Origin: a virus
IMG/VR virus record: IMGVR_UViG_3300010391_000005
Span: 1-35,853 of that record
Length of the DNA: 35,853 nucleotides
Reading direction: 5' to 3' (one strand)
This document shows positions 1 to 7,641 of the stretch, in pieces. Made by a program: the position numbers and the translations under genes. Under the pieces are notes generated by a model. That model saw only the letters and a program-made list of their open reading frames with translations. It had not been told where the DNA came from and did no database searches. Within the stretch, counting starts at the first letter, position 1. Each line of letters starts with the position of its first letter.

Positions 1-252
1 ATCAAATACAATAGGCATCAAAGGATAGCTTTAGTTCCTTACCTGTATTTAATAGGCTATACTGGTCCTTCTAACATTGATAATGCAGATGGTGAAATCG
101 CTGAAGAGGTAGATGAAAATCTTAAAGAAAAGATTTTAAATATGGCTAAAAGATTTATATGGAAAGGCTATTCTGTTGTTGAGTTTGATGATCTATTAAA
201 ACTACCCGAAGATTTCTGGTTCAACAGGAGTGATGATGGCTATCCGCAATAA
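1..252 (+). CDS. C-terminal part of an unknown protein (5' end outside window)
   Basis: Frame 1 is open from the first base to the TAA at 250-252 and gives 83 residues of ordinary-looking protein: an aliphatic/aromatic N-terminal stretch (ALVPYLYLIGY), an acidic helix, then a segment ending in PEDFWFNRSDDGYPQ. I do not recognise the family. Its last 17 bases overlap the start of the portal gene, and the portal ribosome-binding site (AGGAG at 226-230) lies inside it, so the two genes are probably translated from one message. In T4 the gene before gp20 is the tail tube gp19, but this is not gp19, because the tube gene is at 27780. It is most likely a head or DNA-packaging protein by position only. 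Confidence 0.6.
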   Translation: MKYNRHQRIALVPYLYLIGYTGPSNIDNADGEIAEEVDENLKEKILNMAKRFIWKGYSVVEFDDLLKLPEDFWFNRSDDGYPQ

Positions 253-3200
253 AGAGATTGAAAAAAGATCAGAGACAATACAGCAGTATTTCAACAAAAT
301 CAATATCACCAGAATCAGAGATCTCATAACTCCAACAGATAGAAGAGGCGAAGAGTCTACTTTTGCTTTTAGTGCTTATCGAACTTCAGTAGAAAATTTA
401 ACTGTAATAGATCAAAGCAGGTTACAGAGATATAGAGAATATGAGCAAATGTGTTACGTACCGGAATTGAATGGTGGTTTAGAGCTGTATTGTTTCACTG
501 GAGATACTAAAATATATACCCCTACTGGTTTTATAACAGTCAGAGAGCTTGTAGAAAAAAATATAAAAGATTTCTACGTATTCTCATATGATTTTAAAAA
601 ACATAAAGTTGTGTGTGCTAAGGCTAATAATGCCCATAAATCTGGTGAAAGTAAAACTCTCAAAATAACTCTAGATGATGGTTCGTCAATAAGAGTTACA
701 CCACATCACAAGTTCTTGCTCAGAAACGAGAAATGGATAAAGGCTAAAAACCTATCAGTCGGAGACAGCTTGATGCCTCTCTATACAAGAATTAGAGATG
801 AGCGTGTTCAGATAAACAACTTAGCTGGTGATTGGGTTAAAAGATTCAGGATAGTTGGTGAATTAAAATATGGCGATTTACCAAAGGGCCATCAGATCCA
901 CCATGTTGATTTAAATAAATCCAATGATAGTCCAGAAAATTTAACTCTATTAACTACTGAGGAGCATTTAAGTCTCCATCACATCGATGTCCCAAGAGGC
1001 TCTATAGGCGATAAAGACTGGTGGTTAATTGAAGCGAACAGAAAAGCACATTCGGATAGAGTTTCAAAAAGAAATAAATTAATGTGGGCCGAAAAAAGAT
1101 CGGAGCTTATCAATGCTATAAAAACAGGAGTAGCACAGTCAAATTATGATAGGCATTGGACCGATAAAGAGAAATCAGATTTTTCTGAATACATTAAAAA
1201 CAAATATAAATCAGACCCTTATTATAAATTGAAAGTATCTAATCTCGGCTCAAAGAATGGAAGATTTGTAAAGAGCGTCTCATATTCTGACTTATTCGAG
1301 ATCGCAAAGACATCAGACAATAGTATAGATTTCCATAAAAATTGCAACAATTTATTGAATGTGTCTTATAGAGTAACAGATAGATTGCTTAAACCAATGA
1401 GATTAACTCCATTGAAGCTAATTAATTTAGCAAAAAACCATAAAGTAGTAAGTATCGAAATATCAGAAGAAGTAGAAGAAGTATTTGACATAACAGTACC
1501 GAGCTATAACAATTTCGCGACTGATTCTATTTTTATACACAACTCAGACGACGCTTCACTATATAATGAGAAAGATGAAGTTGTAGAAATAGATTCAGAC
1601 AATCAAGAGATAAGTGATACATTAGATGATCTATGGTTTAAATCACTAGACATGAATTCCGTCTTATGGCACATTGTTTATAATACTTGTAAATATGGTG
1701 ATGCTTTCTATGAAATAATACCCGATAGTTATAGTAATCCTAAGAAAATCAAGCACATAAGATTTGTGCCACCACAATTTGTAGTCAGAAGAGAGAAAGA
1801 TGCTAACTTGCTAGAATTTGTGGTCAGAATCACTCCCGACTCTAGGACGCCAACATCCGCTACTTATTACAGTTCAGCTGAAGCTTCAGAATTTGTATTA
1901 AAGCCGTGGCAAATGGTTCATTTTAAATTAGACGATAAAGAATTTGACCCTTATGGCAAATCAGTTCTAGAACCCGGAAGATTAGCTTTCAAACAAATGA
2001 AATTGATTGAAGATGCTATGATGATTTACAGGATGTCTAGGGCTCCAGAGAGAAGAGTCTTTGGTATTCCCGTAGGGAATTTACCATATAGAGAAGCTAT
2101 GAAGAGAGTTGAAGATATCAAAACTAGATATCGCAAGACTCCATGGATTGATCCTACTAGTGGTGAAATAAACTATAATGCTAATCCTTTGTGTTTAGCT
2201 CTAGATACAAAAATTGATTTACTAGATGGAAGATCTGAATCGTTATCTACTTTAATAGAGGAATTCAAATCTGGTAAAGAAAATTGGGTTTACTCTGTTG
2301 ATACTTCTAGAAATAACAAAATAGTACCTGGTAAAATTGAATGGGCTGGCATCACAAGAAAGAACGCAGAACTCGTAGAAGTTTTTATAGATAATGGAAA
2401 ATCTATTAAGTGCACTCCAGACCATAAATTTATGCTTAGAGATGGCAGCTATAAAGAGGCAAGGGATTTAGTAGCCGGTGAGAGCCTGATGCCTAAGTAT
2501 ACTAAAACATCTAAGAAAGGATACGAAAAAATATTCGACCCAAATACTAGAAAATATATACCAACCTACATGATGGTGGTTAGAGAGACTCAATCAAGTC
2601 TCTGGAATAAGAAGTATTCTAAAAAACATATCCATCATTACGATTTAAGAAAGATCAACAATTCACCAAGCAATTTGAAAATATTAGAATCAGTTGAACA
2701 TTTAAGGTTACATGCTATACACAACAAAGAAAACTGGCAAAATAATGAATATAGAGCAAAACAGATTACTTCTAGAATAAAAGCTTGGGTTAACGCATCG
2801 AATGAGCGAAGACAACTACAATCAGAAATTATGATTGAGTACAATAAAAGTGATGCTCATAAGAGAAGTACAATAGCTAGAAACAATAAATTCTGGGCTG
2901 ATGTAGAAAACAGAAAAAGAACTTCTTCTAAAATGCGAAAACCAAAATCTACAACAGAAAAGATGCATATCAAATTTGATGATAAGTTCTGGGGCTTTGT
3001 TGATACGGCTATAAAAACTTATAACATGCAGAACGAAGTAGTTGAAGCTTTAAACTCTAATGATGAATTCTTAAATCATTTCGTTTCTATAACGCCACGA
3101 AGCAACAAACAAATACATAGACATTTATTAACAAAAGCTTATAGAAGTAAGGGATTTGATACTTTCAAAGAGTATTCTTCTTTTGTAAAAAATGGCGAGA

Positions 3201-4312
3201 ACCATAAAGTTGTATCAGTTGAGTATTTAGATTATAAAGAAGACACCGGTTGTATAACAGTAACTGAGTGGCACAACTTTATGACAAATGGAACAACAGT
3301 GAAAAATTCCATAAATGATGATTTTTTCTTACCTCGTCGTCCCGATGGTTCTGGTATCACAATTGATTATTTGCCCGGTGGTCAGCAATTAGGGGAAATA
3401 GACGACGTAAGATATTTTAAAGAGAAAATACTTAGGACAATGAGAATTCCTATGGCTTATCTAACTGGAGAACTAACAGGAGATGTCGCTAGAACTTCTC
3501 TATCAGCTATGGACGTTAGATTTGCTAAAGCAATCGAGAGAATACAAAAACAGGTCATAAAAGGTTTAGAGAAATTAGCTATTATAGAATTAGCTTTTAA
3601 ACGATTCACAATCCAAGATATGCATGAATTCAGAATAAAGCTAACTCCTCCCTCTAAGATTTATGAAATCCAAGAACTTGAAACACTAACGGCTAAATTC
3701 AATACAATTCAAACTGCTCTTCAAATGGCTGATGATCAAGGTAAGCTTTATCTCCCAAGAGAGTGGTTGTACAAAAATATTAGCAAATTCACTGAGCAAG
3801 AAATTTCTAATATTAAACTTATGCAACAAAGAGAGGCTGCCGAGAAAGCGGAACCAGGCGCAGCAGGAGCTGGTGCTGAAGCAGGTGGAGGATTGACTAT
3901 GGGCGGAGCTCCAGGTGGCGGAGTACCCGGCGGAGGATTAGAAGCTGGCGCAGCTGGACCTGAAGCAGGTATTGAAGCTGGCGGAGCGGTGGCAGCAGGA
4001 CCTGAAGCTGGGGGAGCACCAGAAGAAATTCCAGCCGCTGGTGGCGGAGAAGCTGCTTTGACAGCAGCACAAATATTAAAAGTTGCTGGTCAACAGTTCT
4101 TAGTTGAGAACGAAGATGATCTACGCGAATTAATAAAATTCGTGAAGCAATACAAAGAAAACGAAAAGATAACTAAAGATAAATCTGAACAGAAGCCCGA
4201 GAGAAAAATGTACGAAAATAACTTCGAAAATCTTTTCTTACACGGAGAACTCAAAGGGCTAATTAGAAGACGAAATAACAATAATCAGAAAAAGGAAATG
4301 CTCAAAGACTAG
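236..4312 (+). CDS. 20: Portal vertex protein (gp20-like) precursor with two contiguous inteins
   Basis: This is the dodecameric head-tail connector through which DNA enters and leaves the capsid. The extein pieces carry gp20 hallmarks: REYEQM near the N-terminus, the SRAPERRVF...VGNLP block (about 2036-2085), PTSGEINYN before the second intein, and FFLPRRPDGSG...LPGGQQLGEIDDVRYFKEK after it. Two in-frame inteins (491-1543 and 2192-3307) interrupt it. Removing both leaves about 635 residues, against about 524 for T4 gp20, the excess being a Gly/Ala/Pro-rich tail (3840-4075) and a Lys/Glu-rich C-terminus. The ATG at 236 is preferred because AGGAG at 226-230 is well spaced from it; GTG 230 and ATG 233 are alternatives. 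Function of the portal requires both splicing events. The identification is secure; the exact start is less so. Confidence 0.93.
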   Translation: MAIRNKEIEKRSETIQQYFNKINITRIRDLITPTDRRGEESTFAFSAYRTSVENLTVIDQSRLQRYREYEQMCYVPELNGGLELYCFTGDTKIYTPTGFITVRELVEKNIKDFYVFSYDFKKHKVVCAKANNAHKSGESKTLKITLDDGSSIRVTPHHKFLLRNEKWIKAKNLSVGDSLMPLYTRIRDERVQINNLAGDWVKRFRIVGELKYGDLPKGHQIHHVDLNKSNDSPENLTLLTTEEHLSLHHIDVPRGSIGDKDWWLIEANRKAHSDRVSKRNKLMWAEKRSELINAIKTGVAQSNYDRHWTDKEKSDFSEYIKNKYKSDPYYKLKVSNLGSKNGRFVKSVSYSDLFEIAKTSDNSIDFHKNCNNLLNVSYRVTDRLLKPMRLTPLKLINLAKNHKVVSIEISEEVEEVFDITVPSYNNFATDSIFIHNSDDASLYNEKDEVVEIDSDNQEISDTLDDLWFKSLDMNSVLWHIVYNTCKYGDAFYEIIPDSYSNPKKIKHIRFVPPQFVVRREKDANLLEFVVRITPDSRTPTSATYYSSAEASEFVLKPWQMVHFKLDDKEFDPYGKSVLEPGRLAFKQMKLIEDAMMIYRMSRAPERRVFGIPVGNLPYREAMKRVEDIKTRYRKTPWIDPTSGEINYNANPLCLALDTKIDLLDGRSESLSTLIEEFKSGKENWVYSVDTSRNNKIVPGKIEWAGITRKNAELVEVFIDNGKSIKCTPDHKFMLRDGSYKEARDLVAGESLMPKYTKTSKKGYEKIFDPNTRKYIPTYMMVVRETQSSLWNKKYSKKHIHHYDLRKINNSPSNLKILESVEHLRLHAIHNKENWQNNEYRAKQITSRIKAWVNASNERRQLQSEIMIEYNKSDAHKRSTIARNNKFWADVENRKRTSSKMRKPKSTTEKMHIKFDDKFWGFVDTAIKTYNMQNEVVEALNSNDEFLNHFVSITPRSNKQIHRHLLTKAYRSKGFDTFKEYSSFVKNGENHKVVSVEYLDYKEDTGCITVTEWHNFMTNGTTVKNSINDDFFLPRRPDGSGITIDYLPGGQQLGEIDDVRYFKEKILRTMRIPMAYLTGELTGDVARTSLSAMDVRFAKAIERIQKQVIKGLEKLAIIELAFKRFTIQDMHEFRIKLTPPSKIYEIQELETLTAKFNTIQTALQMADDQGKLYLPREWLYKNISKFTEQEISNIKLMQQREAAEKAEPGAAGAGAEAGGGLTMGGAPGGGVPGGGLEAGAAGPEAGIEAGGAVAAGPEAGGAPEEIPAAGGGEAALTAAQILKVAGQQFLVENEDDLRELIKFVKQYKENEKITKDKSEQKPERKMYENNFENLFLHGELKGLIRRRNNNNQKKEMLKD
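491..1543 (+). other. Intein 1 in the portal gene, with HNH-type homing endonuclease region
   Basis: A 351-codon in-frame insertion. It begins with Cys (CFTGDTKIYTPTG, block A), has a block B motif TPHHKFLLR, and ends with VFDITVPSYNNF...FIHN followed by Ser as the +1 extein residue, so all splicing residues (Cys1, the B-block His, penultimate His, terminal Asn, Ser+1) are present. The middle holds an HNH-like region around 885-990 (HQIHHVDLNK, then NDSPENLTLL and EEHLSLHH), followed by a basic helical segment that probably binds DNA. It sits between extein residues LELY and SDDAS in a conserved part of the portal. It should be splicing competent, and the nuclease could make it mobile. Confidence 0.93.
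2192..3307 (+). other. Intein 2 in the portal gene, HNH-type, with Lys instead of the penultimate His
   Basis: A 372-codon in-frame insertion starting with Cys (CLALDTKIDLLDG) and having block B (CTPDHKFMLRDG), block F (CITVTEWHNFMTNG) and the end TTVKN followed by Ser+1. The penultimate residue is Lys where most inteins have His. A central HNH-like region (HIHHYDLRKINNSPSNL, then EHLRLH, about 2627-2715) parallels that of intein 1. The two inteins share layout and several short motifs, such as ESLMPKYT versus DSLMPLYT and GENHKVVSVE versus KNHKVVSIE, so they are probably related copies. The insertion point lies just before the strongly conserved FFLPRR motif of gp20. Confidence 0.92.
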
Positions 4313-4324
4313 GAGGACATTTCT

Positions 4325-5599
4325 ATGAATTTAAAATACAGTCAAGTAGCACAGCTATCCAATTTCAGCAACGATAAGATGGTTAGCATCATAAAGAACA
4401 AGCTCGCTGAATCTGAGAATGCTGCTGTTGCTCTTGTATTTGACGATAGGCTAATCGTACTTGACGAAAAGAATGAAAAATTCTATACGGCTGCTTATAA
4501 GATTGAAAATAAAGCCCTATCACTTAGTGACTGGGAACCAATCGAATTAAGTCCAGATAATAACACTAAGATAGAAGAACTTTCAGAGAAATTCTTTGAT
4601 CCGAACAACGAAAGCGAAATTACCGTTAGAGATCTGGTTGAAGCCTTCAGACTCAAGTATTCTGATGAACCTGTCAAGAACCTCATTAATAAGACAGCAA
4701 TTAGCAAAAAGGCAATAGTTGAATCTAACTCAAAAATCAAAGCTTTGAGAGAAGTTAGAAATACTAGAGCTCTATTCTCTGATGATATCATCGATATCAT
4801 GGAGGATCCAAAAATTAAAGCATTGACTACTAAAATTAAAGAAAGCAATCCTACTCAAGGAACAATTACTAAGGTAGACTTTAAAACACCTATCTCTGTT
4901 GCTCTTTTTGAGGAAATTTCTGACAAAGTAGTTAACCTTACCGAAAAGAAAAAATGCAAAATGAGATCTGGAAATATTAAGAAGAAAGTACAGAATATGT
5001 GGACTTCTGAATCTTTCAAAACTGATCTCCAAAGTTTGGTTTCTAGCTTAGCTGAATCAGAAGATCCTAAGAAAGTATTAGAAGACTTTTTGAGTCAACA
5101 TATAGAAATTCTTATTCTAGAAGAGTCTGAAATAGAAGATCTTATTCTTAAAACATCATTGATGGTTGGTGAATCTAAGAAAGCTGATAGTTTAGTAGAG
5201 CTTTTCAAAGAGTATTATAATCTTGAAGAAACAAAGAAACTCAAAGAAGAGTTTGTAAATAGGAACAATTTATTAAATGAAGAGGGTGATGAAGAACCAG
5301 AACCTGCTGAAGAAGAACCTGCTGAAAAACCAGAAGAAAAACCCGCTGAAGGAAAACCTAGCGCAAAAGAGACTACGATTGATGAAGATTCTATCAACAA
5401 AATCTTAAAAGTTATGAATAAGATCAAGGATAACCTTGAAGAAAAGACATTGGAAGCTAAATATATCAATTCTTTCATTTCTGCGTTAGAAGATGCTAAA
5501 GTTGGATCTATTGGTGAGGGTAGGCTTAAAGAAATCTTAGATTTCTTGAATTCTATTTATGAACAAGCTCAAGAGGAGAAAGATTCTGAGGAGGAATAA
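4325..5599 (+). CDS. Acidic probable prohead core / virion protein
   Basis: 424 residues, not recognised as a named family. The N-terminal 300 residues are predicted mostly helical; residues about 319-350 form a Glu/Pro/Lys linker (PEPAEEEPAEKPEEKPAEG), and a last helical domain follows. A strong AGGAGG lies at 4311-4316, ahead of the ATG. It lies between the portal and the prohead protease, where T4 encodes the small core proteins gp67 and gp68, so an internal scaffolding or core role is likely by position and acidity. It is much longer than either T4 protein. It may be processed by the gp21-like protease, but I did not identify a definite cleavage site. Confidence 0.7.
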   Translation: MNLKYSQVAQLSNFSNDKMVSIIKNKLAESENAAVALVFDDRLIVLDEKNEKFYTAAYKIENKALSLSDWEPIELSPDNNTKIEELSEKFFDPNNESEITVRDLVEAFRLKYSDEPVKNLINKTAISKKAIVESNSKIKALREVRNTRALFSDDIIDIMEDPKIKALTTKIKESNPTQGTITKVDFKTPISVALFEEISDKVVNLTEKKKCKMRSGNIKKKVQNMWTSESFKTDLQSLVSSLAESEDPKKVLEDFLSQHIEILILEESEIEDLILKTSLMVGESKKADSLVELFKEYYNLEETKKLKEEFVNRNNLLNEEGDEEPEPAEEEPAEKPEEKPAEGKPSAKETTIDEDSINKILKVMNKIKDNLEEKTLEAKYINSFISALEDAKVGSIGEGRLKEILDFLNSIYEQAQEEKDSEEE

Positions 5600-5986
5600 A
5601 TGGACGAGTATAAGACTATTTTAGAAGAGATGCTCGACCTTGCTCTCGCTGGTGTTCCTCTAGATGAACAGGAAAAGAAAGAGGATGAAAAAGTTGACGA
5701 GCCTGAAGGCAAAGAGCTCGAAACCGAGCCTGAAGAGCCGGTCGAGCCGGAAGCTACTAAGGGCAAAGAAGATGAAGAGCCCGAAGAAGAGCTACACGAC
5801 GAGTGGGAAAAGAAAATAAGAACTGGAAGCAATTTCAAGATCCAGATTCATGAAAACTATCTTTATGTATGGTATAGAAATAAGAAGAGTGCTAAAATTC
5901 AAATACCGCCAAAGATTAGACAGTATAGAGAATTATTTAGCAGCTTGTTAGATAAAATTATGTCACACATGGAGAAAGTAAGTTAA
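5600..5986 (+). CDS. Small acidic prohead core-like protein carrying the EMLDLA..GVP motif
   Basis: 128 residues. It begins with a short helix containing EEMLDLALAGVP (residues 9-20), continues with about 45 residues dominated by Glu, Lys and Pro, and ends with a compact domain (FKIQIHENYLYVWYRN...IPPKIRQYRELF). The start follows the previous stop directly (TAAATG) with GAGGAGG upstream, and its own stop overlaps the next ATG by one base (TAATG), so it is translationally coupled on both sides. The position and charge fit a gp67/gp68-type prohead core protein. The N-terminal motif is nearly the same as the C-terminus of the scaffold gene at 6635. Function is inferred from context. Confidence 0.7.
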   Translation: MDEYKTILEEMLDLALAGVPLDEQEKKEDEKVDEPEGKELETEPEEPVEPEATKGKEDEEPEEELHDEWEKKIRTGSNFKIQIHENYLYVWYRNKKSAKIQIPPKIRQYRELFSSLLDKIMSHMEKVS

Positions 5987-6615
5987 TGCCTAAAGATCTA
6001 CTATTAACAGAGTTTCAAGATTTCTCTTATACGCTATCTGAGCAAGCAGCAACAACAACTGATGGTAAGAAAAAAACTTATCTCAGAGGTTTGTTTCAAC
6101 ATGGCGGCGTAAGAAATGGTAATGGTAGAGTATATCCAGTACCAATTCTTGAGAGAGAAATTAATAAAAACGTAGATAAAGTAAAGAATAGAAATATGTT
6201 GGGAGAGTTAGATCACCCAACGGAAGGTAAGATTCATTTAGATAAAGTATCTCACTGTATAACAGAACTTAAGATGGAGACTGATGGAAAAGTCTTAGGC
6301 TCTGTTGAAATATTTGATGGATCTGATGATGATGGTGGAACTCCTAAGGGAAGAATTTTAGGCTCACTAATACGAAGAGGAGTCAGATTAGGAATTTCAT
6401 CGAGAGGCTTTGGGACAACTAAGGACAATGCAGGCGTCAACGAAGTCCAAGACGACTTTAAATTAATCACATTCGATATTGTCGCTGATCCTTCAACCCC
6501 AGACGCTTATCCTTCAGCAGTTTATGAAGACAAAAATGAAACTGAGGGTTGGTATAAAGAAGAAAAAGACACTAAGTCAATTTCTGAAATTTTAAACGAA
6601 AATTTAGAAGACTAA
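5986..6615 (+). CDS. 21: Prohead core serine protease (gp21-like)
   Basis: 209 residues, similar in length to T4 gp21 (212). This protease matures the prohead by degrading the scaffold and trimming capsid proteins after (L/I)xE-type sites. Visible family features are RGLFQHGGVRNGNGRVYP (residues 34-51), GELDHP with the probable catalytic His77, GRILGSLIRRG, and GISSRG with the probable nucleophile Ser138 or Ser139, followed by FDIVADPSTPDAYPSA, typical of the S78/U9 prohead protease families. It is coupled to the previous gene by a one-base stop/start overlap and has no strong Shine-Dalgarno of its own. It lies directly before the scaffold and major capsid genes, as in T4. Confidence 0.92.
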   Translation: MPKDLLLTEFQDFSYTLSEQAATTTDGKKKTYLRGLFQHGGVRNGNGRVYPVPILEREINKNVDKVKNRNMLGELDHPTEGKIHLDKVSHCITELKMETDGKVLGSVEIFDGSDDDGGTPKGRILGSLIRRGVRLGISSRGFGTTKDNAGVNEVQDDFKLITFDIVADPSTPDAYPSAVYEDKNETEGWYKEEKDTKSISEILNENLED

Positions 6616-6634
6616 AGACTAGGAGGTTAGTTTC

Positions 6635-7600
6635 ATGGCCAATTTATTAGCCGAAGTCGAACTTAACGATAAACAAATTAAGGCCTTCAATGAGGAATTA
6701 AATAAGTGGAAAGAAAAAACAAAAGTTCAGCTTGCTGAAGAAGCGCAATCTCAAATTCAAACTGAATATGATGTAAAGCTCAGAGAAATTGAAGAATCTA
6801 AAGAAGTCTTCAAGCAAGAACAAATCGATCTTGTAGAAGAAATTAAATCTAAGATGCAGAAAGTAATGGTAAAGAGATTTACCAATGCTCTTAAAGAAAT
6901 GTATGATGAGCTCAAAGTAGAAGCTAGAAAAGATGTCATGGGAGATCCTAGAATTCTAGCTCTTGAAGAGATTAAGAATGTTCTATTCCCGCTTATGGAC
7001 GAGACAGTTACAAAGGGTTATGTAGATGAACTACAGAAATCTTTGAGAATGCTTGAAGATAAAGAAGAAGAGAATGATAAGCTTAGAGCGAGACTCAAGC
7101 TGAAAGAAATTACTTCTACCCTATCTCCTGTAGTCGCTGAAGCTGTTGAAGCTTTCATTGGTGATGCCTCTACTGAGGAAGAAGTTGTCGAGAAATATTC
7201 TAAACTAAAGAACTTAGTAAAAGAAGCTAGCGACGACGAAGAGGAAGAACCTGACGAAGAAGAGGAAGAAGACGAAGAAGAGGAAGAGGGTAAGAAGAAA
7301 AAGAAAAAGAAGAAGGGCAAGAAGGACGACGAAGAGGAATCTGAGGAATCCGACGAAGAGCCCGAAGATGATGAAGTAAAAGAAGAAAAGGACTCTAAGA
7401 AGAAAAAGAAGTCCGACGACGAAGACGAAGAGGATGATGATGAAGAAGACGAAGAGGATGATGAAGAAGACGAGGAAGAAAAAGAAGAAGAAAGCCTCGA
7501 AATTAATCCCAAAGTTCACTTCGAGAAGAAAGAAAAAGAAGTCAATGACTTCGCAAAGAATTTGAATGAAATGCTAGATCTTGCAGGCGTTCCTAAATAA
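6635..7600 (+). CDS. 22: Prohead scaffolding core protein (gp22-like)
   Basis: 321 residues located between protease and major capsid genes, the invariant place of gp22. The first 190 residues are long charged helices (coiled coil likely, for example KAFNEELNKWKEKTKVQ). Residues about 197-290 are almost entirely Glu, Asp and Lys in alternating acidic and basic runs, and the C-terminus NLNEMLDLAGVPK is a short amphipathic helix of the kind scaffolds use to dock on capsid protein. AGGAGG at 6621-6626 precedes the ATG. The charged tract appears in DNA as imperfect GAA/GAC/AAG triplet repeats. The protein is probably removed by gp21 during maturation. Confidence 0.87.
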   Translation: MANLLAEVELNDKQIKAFNEELNKWKEKTKVQLAEEAQSQIQTEYDVKLREIEESKEVFKQEQIDLVEEIKSKMQKVMVKRFTNALKEMYDELKVEARKDVMGDPRILALEEIKNVLFPLMDETVTKGYVDELQKSLRMLEDKEEENDKLRARLKLKEITSTLSPVVAEAVEAFIGDASTEEEVVEKYSKLKNLVKEASDDEEEEPDEEEEEDEEEEEGKKKKKKKKGKKDDEEESEESDEEPEDDEVKEEKDSKKKKKSDDEDEEDDDEEDEEDDEEDEEEKEEESLEINPKVHFEKKEKEVNDFAKNLNEMLDLAGVPK

Positions 7601-7641
7601 GGGAAGCCAAAAGATCGCTCACAACTTAGGAGGATTTTTAA

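Noticed and set aside
4090-4281. Minus-strand frame opposite the portal C-terminus
   Set aside because: Hydrophobic by-product of the Lys/Glu-rich plus-strand coding sequence; no ribosome-binding site.
7018-7519. Long minus-strand frames made almost entirely of Ser or Phe
   Set aside because: They are the reverse reading of the Glu/Asp/Lys-rich triplet tract of the scaffold gene and have no protein-like composition.
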